A stretch of 10,600 nucleotides of DNA, taken from NCBI GenBank assembly GCA_937874755.1, contig CALNBC010000050.1, forward strand, positions 1 through 10,600, in the 5' to 3' direction. The translations under genes and the position numbers were made by a program. The stretch is from an uncultured Clostridia bacterium (GTDB lineage Bacteria > Bacillota > Clostridia > Christensenellales > CALWSW01). The notes under the pieces were generated by a model, which had not been told where the DNA came from, ran no database searches, and saw only the letters and a program-made list of their open reading frames with translations. This document shows, piece by piece, positions 1-6,855 of this stretch; the first letter of the stretch is position 1; each line of letters opens with the position of its first letter.

Positions 1-447
1 GGGCTCTGGGGTGTGCTGGATAGCGTTCAGGACCCGGGCAACGTTGGGGCGATAATCCGCTGTGCGGACGCATTTGGTGCGGCGGGTGTGGTGCTTGGAC
101 CAGGCTGCGCGGACGCTTGGTCGCCAAAGACTGTGCGCGGGGCGATGGGTTCATCCTTTCACATTCCCGTTATACTGTCGTCAAACCTCTTGGAAACGCT
201 ATGCAAAATGCATTCGTCCGGCTTTACCATCATCGCAGCCCATCTTTCAGGCTCGCCCGAACTGCCCGACACTTTGGGCGATGCAGCGGCAGTTCTGATA
301 GGAAGTGAGGGCAAAGGACTCTCTCGGGAAGCTGTCGAAGCGGCGGACTATCTTTATCGACTACCTATGAAGGGCAGAGCCGAATCACTCAACGCAGCTG
401 TGGCAGCGGGAGTTATACTTTACGAACTTTCAAAAAGGATGATATGA
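1..447 (+). CDS. TrmH/SpoU-family RNA 2'-O-methyltransferase, C-terminal part (5' end cut by window)
   Basis: This is the catalytic SPOUT (trefoil-knot) domain of an S-adenosylmethionine-dependent enzyme that methylates the 2'-OH of a ribose in rRNA or tRNA. The frame is open from base 1 (reading G-L-W-G-V-L-D), so the GTG at 13 is probably an internal valine and the N-terminal substrate-binding part lies outside the window. All three SpoU motifs are visible. Motif 1 is DPGNVGAIIRCADAFG near the left edge. Motif 2 is VLIGSEGKGLS at about 292-325. Motif 3, LPMKGRAESLNAAVAAG at about 361-411, carries the conserved S-L-N that completes the SAM pocket. The gene stops at TGA 445-447, 50 bases before comEC on the same strand, so co-transcription is plausible. 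The exact target (23S rRNA of the RlmB/TsnR type or a tRNA) cannot be decided from the catalytic domain, so no symbol is given. Confidence 0.93.
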   Translation, partial: GLWGVLDSVQDPGNVGAIIRCADAFGAAGVVLGPGCADAWSPKTVRGAMGSSFHIPVILSSNLLETLCKMHSSGFTIIAAHLSGSPELPDTLGDAAAVLIGSEGKGLSREAVEAADYLYRLPMKGRAESLNAAVAAGVILYELSKRMI

Positions 448-497
448 TACTGTAAGAATTAAGAGTTGTTGGCGAATAGTGCCGCGAGGAGCGCAAG

Positions 498-2807
498 ATG
501 GACAATCCGTTCAACAGGCATTGGCTGATGGTCGGAGCATTGTGGGCGGTGCTGGGTTGCGCTGTCGGCTTTTTTGCCGTCGAAAGCAACTTGGAAATAC
601 TCGCAATTATCGCCTGTTCTTGTTTTCTCATCGCTTCCATAGCCGCGAGCCTAATAACAAAAAAGCCCTCTTATTTCACAGTAAGGGGGTTTTTTGCATT
701 GCTGGGAATACTGTGGTTTTTGGCAAGGATAGGACCGCTGGATGCCCAGCAACCCTTCGAGGGGCTCATAACGGGGCGGGTGTGCGCCCTTCCCGAAGTG
801 AGGGAGTTTGGCTCGATAACGATACTGGACGATGTTTGGGTGCAGGAAGCGGACGGCTGGCGAAGCGTAAGCGGCAGGGTCAGCCTGCTCTCCGATGTAT
901 CAGGCGCGGAATACGGCGATGTGATTATTGCGTCAGCCGAATTGGAAAAGCCGGAAACAAGCCGCAACCCAGGCGGCTGGAATGCACGAAACAGCAGCCT
1001 TTCCGAAGGTGTATCCCTATCGGGTACAGCAAAAAAGGGCGGTGCGAAAATCGCGCTTAGGGGCGGCTTTAATCCCCTAAAGACGGTCTATTCCCTGAGG
1101 AGAGCTATGGAAAACGCCATACTCTCCGCCACAGGCGAAGAAGTTGGACAAATGTTGACGGGCGTGCTTTTTGGCGACGTTTCCGGTCTGGGTTTCGAAA
1201 CTATGGACGATTTCCGGCTATCCGGAACCGCCCACGTGCTTTCGGTATCAGGTCTGCATGTCTCGGCGCTGGCGGGTGCGCTGATGTGGTTTATTCGGAA
1301 GAAACGCCAAAAGTGGGGCAGCTTTATCGTCATCGCCCTTGCAATGCTGTGTTTTAGCGCCATGGCCGACTTTTCTGTATCGGTTATTCGCGCCGCGCTC
1401 TGCTCGATTTTTGCGATGGGCCGGCGCATTCGGGGCGAGCAGGCGGATATTCGAATGAACCTCTCCTTCGCTGCGCTGGTTCAATGCGCGATAAACCCCG
1501 CCTGCGTGCTTTCTGCTGGATTTGTGCTTTCGTACGGTGCGGTACTTGGTATTGCGCTATTGTACCATCACTTCAAGAAAGCGCTTATCAATACTTTTCC
1601 GAAGAAAGAACTGTTCAAAAAAGGTGCTGAGGTCATCGCGGTTTCAGCCGCCGCTCAGCTTGGCACTCTGCCAACCTCTCTACTCTATTTCGGGATGCTG
1701 CCCCTATTGTCGATGGTTTGGAACATACTGACAGTTCCGTTGACAGGAATCTCCGTATTTCTAGGTTTAATTGGCGGCCTTTTGGGTGCAATGTGGGGTC
1801 CTTTGGGTGCACCGTTTTCAATGGCAGCGGGCGGGCTATGCGTATTGATGAGATCAATCGCGAGGATAGGCGGGTCCATTCCTTTTTCCTCGATTGCACT
1901 GGGTGGCGGTTCCGCGCTCGTCACCCTCGCCCTTGTTATCACCGCGTTGGCACTGACACCCTTTTTCAAAAAAAGGGCTTTTCGAATAAGCGCTTTTGCA
2001 ATAAGCGCCGCCTTGTGCATCGTTGCCGCAGTACTCAAAAGTATAGCTAATTCGGGACTCACGATTACCATGTTGGACGTGGGGCAGGGTGAATCGATAG
2101 TCATTTCCTGCGACGGTCACACCGCGTTGCTGGACGGTGGAAACCGCACCGCGTATTCGGACAAAGGCGCTTCTGTCGTGCTGCCTTATTTGCGGTATTC
2201 GGGTATACGTTCTCTCGATGCGGCGATTGCCACCCACAACGATTCCGACCATGCAGGAGGGCTGCTCAGGGTCTGTCAGCGTATGGCGGTAGGTGGCTTA
2301 CTATTATCAGGGACCGAGGGGGATGAGGGCTTCGCAGAGCTCATGGCGTGCGCAGAGCAAAAAGATTTGTATGTTCTGACTCTTAACCCTGGGGATATGC
2401 TAAAGCTTGGGGAAGCGGAGCTTACAGTGCTCCACAGCGGTGCGGGTGCAGATAATGAGGACTCGCTGGTATTCCTGCTCGAGTACGGTGCATTCTCCGC
2501 TTTGTTCACGGGGGATGCAGGCTTTGCGCAGGAAAAGGTTTTCGCGGATAAGGCGGGAGATATCACACTGCTCAAAGTGGGGCATCATGGGAGCAAATAC
2601 AGCACTTCGGAGGCTTTGCTAGAGAGTACACGACCTGAAATTGCGCTGATATCAGCCGGAGTAGGGAACCAATACGGATTGCCTTCAAAGGAGGTCATTG
2701 CCAGATTGAATGCCGTAGGGTCGAATATATATACCACTGCGGGTTGCGGCGCCATAACCGTTCGCGTCGTGGGCAACGAGGTGTTTGTGGATACGATGCT
2801 CGATTGA
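498..2807 (+). CDS. comEC: ComEC/Rec2 competence channel with C-terminal metallo-beta-lactamase-like domain
   Basis: This is an inner-membrane protein that forms the channel for single-stranded DNA uptake in natural transformation. At 769 aa it has the usual full length. The N-terminus has hydrophobic segments at about residues 10-29, 35-53 and 62-76, followed by a soluble N-terminal domain (about 77-190). The competence domain begins near residue 215 (MLTGVLFGD) and contains the hallmark LSVSGLH at 248-254. Many further membrane segments run to about 515. The MBL-like nuclease domain starts with MLDVGQGES (525-533). It continues with the metal-motif equivalent HNDSDHAGG (580-588), TGDA (about 671-674), GHHGS (695-699) and a final SAG..NQYGLPS segment. 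In B. subtilis this domain is thought to degrade the non-transforming strand. The ATG at 498 is preceded by GAGGAG at 486-491. Clostridia often carry comEC without a full competence regulon, so active uptake is not shown. A terminator-like hairpin lies inside codons 55-66. Confidence 0.95.
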   Translation: MDNPFNRHWLMVGALWAVLGCAVGFFAVESNLEILAIIACSCFLIASIAASLITKKPSYFTVRGFFALLGILWFLARIGPLDAQQPFEGLITGRVCALPEVREFGSITILDDVWVQEADGWRSVSGRVSLLSDVSGAEYGDVIIASAELEKPETSRNPGGWNARNSSLSEGVSLSGTAKKGGAKIALRGGFNPLKTVYSLRRAMENAILSATGEEVGQMLTGVLFGDVSGLGFETMDDFRLSGTAHVLSVSGLHVSALAGALMWFIRKKRQKWGSFIVIALAMLCFSAMADFSVSVIRAALCSIFAMGRRIRGEQADIRMNLSFAALVQCAINPACVLSAGFVLSYGAVLGIALLYHHFKKALINTFPKKELFKKGAEVIAVSAAAQLGTLPTSLLYFGMLPLLSMVWNILTVPLTGISVFLGLIGGLLGAMWGPLGAPFSMAAGGLCVLMRSIARIGGSIPFSSIALGGGSALVTLALVITALALTPFFKKRAFRISAFAISAALCIVAAVLKSIANSGLTITMLDVGQGESIVISCDGHTALLDGGNRTAYSDKGASVVLPYLRYSGIRSLDAAIATHNDSDHAGGLLRVCQRMAVGGLLLSGTEGDEGFAELMACAEQKDLYVLTLNPGDMLKLGEAELTVLHSGAGADNEDSLVFLLEYGAFSALFTGDAGFAQEKVFADKAGDITLLKVGHHGSKYSTSEALLESTRPEIALISAGVGNQYGLPSKEVIARLNAVGSNIYTTAGCGAITVRVVGNEVFVDTMLD
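660..695 (+). terminator. Terminator-like hairpin inside the comEC coding region
   Basis: Bases 660-673 can pair with 682-695 around an 8-nt loop (TTTCACAG). That gives 14 pairs, two of them G-T wobbles, with a G/C core of GCCC against GGGG(T). The right arm ends in six T residues at 690-695, and the left arm has an A run. This is the layout of an intrinsic, possibly bidirectional, terminator. It lies about 160-200 nt into comEC and the reading frame passes through it uninterrupted (…TKKPSYFTVRGFF…). It could act as an attenuator, or it could be a coding coincidence of Lys and Phe codons. Confidence 0.35.
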
Positions 2808-2809
2808 TG

Positions 2810-2818
2810 TGCTATAAT
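2810..2818 (+). promoter_or_regulatory. Candidate extended -10 promoter for holA
   Basis: TGC followed by a perfect TATAAT (2813-2818) lies just after the comEC stop and 26 bases before the holA start. No good -35 box is seen at 16-18 bp (GATACG at 2790-2795), but an extended TGN -10 can act without one. The same nine bases occur in the rpsT promoter on the other strand. It would allow holA to be transcribed independently of comEC. Confidence 0.5.
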
Positions 2819-2844
2819 ATACAAAAAACAGTGGGAGCGACGGG

Positions 2845-3930
2845 ATGAATTTTCAGGGTATTTACGACGATATTAAATCTCGGAAAGTCAAACAGGCGTA
2901 CATATTTCACGGCAAGGAGGAATATGTCAAAGACGACGCGCTTAATAAACTTATCCTGCTGCTTGTGACTGATTTTTCCGATTTCAACCTTTCGATTATG
3001 GACAACCCTTCCCCCGATGAAATAATCTCTGCTGCCGAGCAACTTCCCATGATGGACGAAAGGCGAATTGTGCTCGTAAAAAATTGCGAGTTACTCATCC
3101 AAGCAAAGAAGAAAAAAGATGATGGCAAGCAAAAGGACGAGGATGGGCAAAAGAGTGACGAGCCGCAAGGCGAGGTACAGCAGGACGACGAACCGCAGCT
3201 TGAGGAACAGCAGGATGGCGAGCAGAAGAAAGGGAAATACTCGGATGCTCCCTTGCTTAATTACCTGAAAAACCCTAACCCGTCAACCGTGTTGGTTTTC
3301 TTTATGCGAGGCAAGTGCGATACCCGCAGAAAAATCTACAAAGCCGTTCAGTCAATGGGCGGCGTGGTGGATTTCAACTTCCTATCGAAACAATCACTCT
3401 CAACTTGGCTTATAAAACATGCTAAAGAAAAGGGAGGAATCTTGGGAAAACGCGAAGCAGAACACCTGGTTGATATAATGGGGTGCAGTATTCTCGATCT
3501 TACAACAGAGTTGAGCAAGGTACTGGCTTACTCACAAGGCTCACCTGTCACAATCAAGTCGATAGACCTTTGCATCACGCCGAACATCGAGCAGAACATA
3601 TTTCACGCCATCGACGCTATGCTGGATGGCAACTTAAAAAAAGGACTTATAATAATGCGTTCCACCATCGAAAACAGCGGTACGGGTGCGGAGTACACAG
3701 TGCTTCCCGCAATTGCTTTCAGAATTCGCCTTCTGTCGGACGATAAGAGATGCAAAAAGGAGAATGCCCTCTCCCGCATGTTTACCGAAGAGGAGTTGGA
3801 TGATGCCCTTGTCGCCCTTGCCGATCTCGACATACGCATGAAGAGCGAGCCGGTGGACGCTACCTTGATGCTCGAGCGCATATTATTGGGGCTTTTCACA
3901 GGGAAGTGCGCAAGGCGAGCTAATAAATAG
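2845..3930 (+). CDS. holA: DNA polymerase III, delta subunit
   Basis: HolA is the clamp-loader subunit that opens the sliding beta clamp and loads it on primed DNA with the tau/gamma and delta-prime subunits. The 361-aa product starts with a RecQ/AAA-like N-terminal segment containing the typical AYIFHGKEEYVKDDAL. The ERRIVLVKNCELL strand ends at about residue 84. The later part carries the family pattern AEHLVDIMGCSILDLTTELSKVLAY, then IEQNIFHAIDAMLDGN. A C-terminal helical collar follows (…AFRIRLLSDDKR…). The ATG at 2845 has GGGAG about 8 bases upstream. The position right after comEC is the usual one in Firmicutes. The odd feature is a low-complexity insertion at residues 88-131, rich in Lys, Asp, Glu and Gln and including a tandem 10-residue duplication. 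It sits between the two halves of the N-terminal domain where most relatives have only a short loop. Removing it would leave about 317 aa. Confidence 0.92.
   Translation: MNFQGIYDDIKSRKVKQAYIFHGKEEYVKDDALNKLILLLVTDFSDFNLSIMDNPSPDEIISAAEQLPMMDERRIVLVKNCELLIQAKKKKDDGKQKDEDGQKSDEPQGEVQQDDEPQLEEQQDGEQKKGKYSDAPLLNYLKNPNPSTVLVFFMRGKCDTRRKIYKAVQSMGGVVDFNFLSKQSLSTWLIKHAKEKGGILGKREAEHLVDIMGCSILDLTTELSKVLAYSQGSPVTIKSIDLCITPNIEQNIFHAIDAMLDGNLKKGLIIMRSTIENSGTGAEYTVLPAIAFRIRLLSDDKRCKKENALSRMFTEEELDDALVALADLDIRMKSEPVDATLMLERILLGLFTGKCARRANK
3157..3216 (+). repeat. holA: Tandem 30-bp duplication inside the holA insertion
   Basis: Two adjacent 30-bp units (3157-3186 and 3187-3216) match at 23 of 30 bases by hand count. 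They encode DEPQGEVQQD and DEPQLEEQQD. Most differences are at third positions or in the central Gly/Leu codon. The pattern suggests that the charged linker grew by in-frame duplication. Confidence 0.7.
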
Positions 3931-3934
3931 CCCC

Positions 3935-3965
3935 AAAACACAAAACAGGACGCCCAAACGCCCTG
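3935..3965 (-). terminator. rpsT: Intrinsic terminator of rpsT
   Basis: On the minus strand CAGGGCG (3965-3959) pairs with CGTCCTG (3952-3946), giving seven pairs with one G-T around a TTTGGG loop. It is followed at once by TTTTGTGTTTT (3945-3935). The hairpin lies about 40 bases after the rpsT stop. The plus strand has no T run after the stem, so it serves rpsT rather than the convergent holA. Confidence 0.8.
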
Positions 3966-4004
3966 AAATGTGACAAAAAATCAGATAATGACTTTTGATT
4001 TGTG

Positions 4005-4268
4005 CTATTGTGCCTTTGCGAGCCTGGCTGCGAGCTGGGCTTTTTTGCGGTTGGCGGTGTTCTTATGGTACACGCCCTTGGCGACGGCCTTGTCGACTTT
4101 GCTTACCGTTTCGTTGTACATTGCGGTAGCGGCAGTCACATCACTCGTAGCGATGGCTGTATCGAAACGCTTAAGAGCGGTTTTGACGCTGGACTTGACC
4201 ATGCGGTTACGCAGGTTTTTGGTGTTGGAGACTTTTGCGCGCTTCAACGCGGACTTGATATTGGCCAA
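4005..4268 (-). CDS. rpsT: Small ribosomal subunit protein S20 (bS20)
   Basis: S20 binds 16S rRNA early in 30S assembly. The product from TTG 4268 is 87 aa, starting M-A-N-I-K-S-A-L-K-R and ending L-A-A-R-L-A-K-A-Q. This is the family's usual length and its highly conserved N-terminus (MANIKSA). The body is Lys/Arg/Ala-rich and helical, with the conserved K-G-x-x-H-K-N-T-A-N-R-K segment. A GTG lies three codons upstream at 4277 but directly abuts the GAGGGGG Shine-Dalgarno (4283-4277), so it cannot be used. TTG at 4268 has the ideal 8-base spacing and matches the family start. The gene is convergent with holA and divergent from gpr, and it has its own promoter and terminator, so it is a single-gene transcript. 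Confidence 0.95.
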   Translation of the reverse strand: MANIKSALKRAKVSNTKNLRNRMVKSSVKTALKRFDTAIATSDVTAATAMYNETVSKVDKAVAKGVYHKNTANRKKAQLAARLAKAQ

Positions 4269-4276
4269 ACGATTCA

Positions 4277-4283
4277 CCCCCTC
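4277..4283 (-). promoter_or_regulatory. rpsT: Shine-Dalgarno that decides the rpsT TTG start
   Basis: GAGGGGG on the minus strand lies 8 bases before TTG 4268. It overlaps the alternative GTG at 4277-4275, which excludes that codon as the start. Confidence 0.8.
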
Positions 4284-4307
4284 ATTAGTTAATTCATGCG
4301 GAAACGA

Positions 4308-4335
4308 TTATAGCATGACCGATGTGCGTTTGCAA
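4308..4335 (-). promoter_or_regulatory. rpsT: Promoter of rpsT
   Basis: On the minus strand there is a perfect TATAAT (4313-4308) preceded by TGC, an extended -10. TTGCAA (4335-4330) lies 16 bp upstream as a -35 with four of six consensus bases. The leader to the TTG start is about 35 bases, which fits a short ribosomal protein transcript. Confidence 0.65.
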
Positions 4336-4404
4336 GCAAAATCACATAAAGTAGGCACTTTTGTGGAAAAACAATGCCAGTACATTTTGAAAGGAAGTTG
4401 AACT

Positions 4405-5328
4405 ATGGGAGTGCGCACGGATCTTGCCAGCGAAGCGGTTGCCGACAGCAGAGGGCTACAGGGAATAAGGGTGAATGAGGAACATCCCGAGCAAGGAATT
4501 GTGGTTACCAGAGTGTTTATAGATACTGAGGAAGCGGCAAAACAGCTCGGCAAAGCGGTGGGCAGCTTTGTGACGATAGACGCCCCACAGCTTACGGATA
4601 ACGACCCACTTTTCCGCGAAAAGGTGGAGCAAGTGCTTCATACGGAACTTTCTTCCCTAACATCAGAATTAAAAAAAGGTGATACAGTGCTCATAATCGG
4701 TCTGGGGAACAGGACTATAACGCCGGATGCCCTAGGGCCGGCGGTGGTGGATAAGGTCGCAGTTAGTCGCCATGTGACCGAATATCTGCCTTCGCTTGTG
4801 GATGAACGGGTGCGTCCTGTATGTTCGATTGCGCCGGGAGTGCTTGGTGTAACGGGGCTGGAAACCGGTGAAGTGGTGCAAGGCATCGTCGAGAAGGTGC
4901 AACCCGCCCTTGTGATAGCTATTGACGCCCTCGCTTCCCGCGCAACAGATAAAATCAGCACATCCGTCCAGTTGACAGATACGGGCGTTCAACCAGGGAG
5001 TGGTGTCGGGAATGCCAGAATGCAGTTGACGAGGGAAACTCTCGGAGTACCCGTTATCGCCATGGGTGTGCCGACAGTCGTCCATGCAAGCACAATTTCC
5101 CAAGACGCCGTTTCTTTGTTGCTCAATGAGATGGGCGAAAGTGAAGAGAACAGCGCAAAGCTAATCGACCTTGTGGGCAAAGTGGTCTCGGAGAAAATCG
5201 GTCCGCTGGTAGTCACCCCCAAGGACATAGACCTTATTATCGAACGCAGCTCCGACCTTCTCGCCACAGGTATAGATATGACACTTCACAACTTGAATCA
5301 GGAAGAGTTGAGAAGAATGCTGCATTGA
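4405..5328 (+). CDS. gpr: GPR endopeptidase (germination protease of spores)
   Basis: GPR degrades the small acid-soluble proteins that coat spore DNA, freeing amino acids at germination. It is made as a zymogen in the forespore and cleaves itself. The 307-aa product is slightly shorter than the 320-370 aa of Bacillus enzymes. It has the family order: VRTDLASEA near the N-terminus, GLGNRTITPDALGP (99-112), CSIAPGVLGVTGLETGE, VIAIDALASRATD, TDTGVQPGSGVGNAR, GVPVIAMGVPTVV. The two aspartates corresponding to the catalytic pair of this unusual aspartic peptidase family (MEROPS A25) are D108 and D174. They are 66 residues apart, as are D127 and D193 of the B. megaterium enzyme. The N-terminal pro-segment is very short, since VRTDLA starts at residue 3. 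ATG 4405 has AAAGGAAG about 8 bases upstream. A forespore sigma (F/G) promoter is expected in 4314-4390, but I could not fix one by eye. Confidence 0.95.
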   Translation: MGVRTDLASEAVADSRGLQGIRVNEEHPEQGIVVTRVFIDTEEAAKQLGKAVGSFVTIDAPQLTDNDPLFREKVEQVLHTELSSLTSELKKGDTVLIIGLGNRTITPDALGPAVVDKVAVSRHVTEYLPSLVDERVRPVCSIAPGVLGVTGLETGEVVQGIVEKVQPALVIAIDALASRATDKISTSVQLTDTGVQPGSGVGNARMQLTRETLGVPVIAMGVPTVVHASTISQDAVSLLLNEMGESEENSAKLIDLVGKVVSEKIGPLVVTPKDIDLIIERSSDLLATGIDMTLHNLNQEELRRMLH

Positions 5329-5397
5329 GACGGTAAATTATTGCCGGCTTATTGCCCTTACAGCAATTTAATCAGCGAGAGTGAAAAGCATATTTCT

Positions 5398-5407
5398 AGC
5401 AAAGCCC
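5398..5407 (+). repeat. Left copy of a 10-bp inverted repeat flanking the element remnant
   Basis: AGCAAAGCCC here is the exact reverse complement of GGGCTTTGCT at 6856-6865. The two copies enclose both element gene fragments. The match does not extend convincingly and may be chance. Confidence 0.3.
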
Positions 5408-5452
5408 CGTTCTTTGAAGGTTTGTCATAGGGATTTTTAATCTCAGAAAAAT

Positions 5453-5489
5453 ATCGGCATAGTTTGGTTGTATTACCGGTTATGCCGAT
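5453..5489 (-). terminator. Hairpin at the 3' end of the recombinase fragment, probable bidirectional terminator
   Basis: ATCGGCATA (5453-5461) pairs perfectly with TATGCCGAT (5481-5489) around a 19-nt loop. A/T runs flank both arms (AGAAAAAT before, TTTTTCTT after), so U tracts follow the stem on either strand. The right arm overlaps the recombinase stop codon (TAA, 5482-5480). It would end recombinase transcription and block read-through from gpr. Confidence 0.55.
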
Positions 5490-5848
5490 TTTTCTTGTTC
5501 TGTTGTGGATGTAAAAACCGGTGGGTCAAATTCGCCAATGCAGTTATAAACGATTTTTATACGCTTTACTCGTCTGCCGTCAATGCGCTCTGCCCTATAA
5601 ACATAGATTTTTTCAACGAACTCTCGGATAATCTCCGCTGTGAGTTCCTTTATATCAGTATACTTTCGTACCAAGGTTAAGAAGTGGTCTACACCCAGTG
5701 CGCTTTCCTTTTCTGAAGTCATGCCGGATTTCAGTTCTACCACTCGGCTTTCAAGGATATGCTGCTCGGCTTCGTAATTGGCGGTCATCTTGGCAAAACG
5801 CTCATCAGCAATCTTACCCTCGATATTGTCCTCGTAGAGCCGCTGCAT
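5480..5848 (-). pseudogene. Large serine recombinase, C-terminal fragment (DUF4368-like end)
   Basis: The remaining 122 codons match the end of large serine recombinases of the TnpX/TndX type, which excise and integrate clostridial transposons. Recognisable parts are QRLYEDNIEGKIADERFAK and YEAEQ. After these come the coil region ending in VDHFLTLVRKYTDIKELT and the terminal EFVEKIYVYRAERIDGRR…IKIVYN…GEF. The catalytic N-terminal resolvase domain with its serine, and the zinc-ribbon recombinase domain, are absent. An in-frame TAA lies two codons before the apparent ATG at 5848, and the similarity starts right there, so 5848-5850 marks a deletion breakpoint rather than a true start. Full proteins are about 500-700 aa. 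The fragment is unlikely to be translated or functional. Confidence 0.85.
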
Positions 5849-5881
5849 CGTTTAAAATACCTGTGGGCATTTCATGTGGTA

Positions 5882-6792
5882 TCAGGTGATTTTGGAATAA
5901 TCTGCTCCGAGGTGTGGAGCAATGGTCTCCCGTAACTCCCTTGCTCTTTTTGCAAATCCGTTATTGCTTTCCCGGCACCAACCTTGATAAACCTTGTAGA
6001 TGCATCCTGTGGTGCAGTGCTTGTTGATTTTTCTGTTAAGCCATTCACACATACACTCCCCATAGAAGCTGATTACTGTGTTGTTCTCTGACATATGTTT
6101 TTCTCTTGTGAGACTTACGCTGCTCGGCTCAGAAAAGCGGTAGCCATTGGCAATAACAACTCTCTGAAGTGCCTTAACAGCCTTATATATAATGCCATTA
6201 CGCTCGGCATACATTTTATCGAGGAGTGTTTTGTCCTGCTTGTCTTTTGGAATGACGTTAGGGCAGCACACCACCATAATGCGGTCATATACCCATTTGA
6301 CATCATCACCGCCGAACTTAGGAAGTCTGTTCATGCAAAACCAGAGCAGACCGTTATAGGTGAACTCAAAAGCTTTTGTCCCTTGAACTCGGCATACAGA
6401 CTGTCACCACCGGTTATTTTCTTAAATGCCTTCAGTTCATCCACAGATAGAAAACTCATATCGGAACTACCGGCAAGGCGTGTACCGTAAACTGCGCTGG
6501 TGCCGAATCTGGCTTCGATTTCTTTAAGGTCTATTCCGATAAAGTTCCCTTTGCCGAGCAATCGCTCTACAAGGCTCTTTAACTGAGATTTACCAGTATT
6601 GCCATCGCCTACAAGGAACAGTGCCTTTTTCATTCGCCTTCCCTTGATGCTGGAAATACATACACCTATAAGTTCAAGGAACAGTTGCTCGACGGACTTA
6701 TCGCTATTGGTGAGGGTATGCATATATTTGTCAAACATAGGTATAGGTGTTACACTTTCTGACCAGCTACATGGAATTTGTATGGTTATGGG
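5882..6792 (-). pseudogene. P4-type phage/plasmid primase-helicase, C-terminal part, frameshifted and truncated
   Basis: The fragment corresponds to the superfamily 3-like helicase part of a D5/P4-family replication protein of mobile elements. The first frame (6792-6331; similarity from about 6776) carries PIPMFDKYMHTL, the Walker A motif GDGNTGKSQ, then GIDLKEIEARFG and AGSSDMSFLSVDELK. It ends in EFKGQ. The second frame continues with EFTYNGLLWFCMNRLPKF, WVYDRIMVV, DKTLLDKMYAE, and the C-terminal helix-turn-helix region CTTGCIYKVYQGW. One base is missing at the T run 6374-6377 (an A run in the gene). Restoring it gives FKGQKAFEFTYNGLLW without a break. The primase N-terminal half is missing (in-frame TAA at 6795-6793). 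The C-terminus stops at YSKIT, where relatives continue about 15-25 residues (from memory), so the 3' end is probably cut as well. It is not functional as it stands. Confidence 0.85.
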
Positions 6793-6855
6793 TTATATCC
6801 ATGATATCGATGCTCGGAAATTAAAGAAATACTACCGAGTTTCGAAGGGATTGAA

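Noticed and set aside
479..1060. Open plus-strand frame overlapping the start of comEC
   Set aside because: It is rich in Arg, Gly and Cys in the manner of a shifted frame, and comEC in the other frame has clear domain motifs and a Shine-Dalgarno.
1959..1977. Hairpin CCCTTTTT / AAAAAGGG in comEC
   Set aside because: The loop is three bases and the stem has only three G/C pairs. It arises from Phe-Lys-Lys codons and is much weaker than the one at 660-695.
1685..2252. Minus-strand open frames inside comEC
   Set aside because: They are complements of an intact conserved gene and have no ribosome binding site or recognisable motif.
3970..4401. Open plus-strand frame of 143 codons opposite rpsT
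   Set aside because: It is antisense to a clear S20 gene with its own promoter and terminator, and its product matches no family I know.
5335..5373. TAAATT…AATTTA inverted repeat after gpr as its terminator
   Set aside because: The stem is six A/T pairs with a long loop and no following T run, too weak to call.
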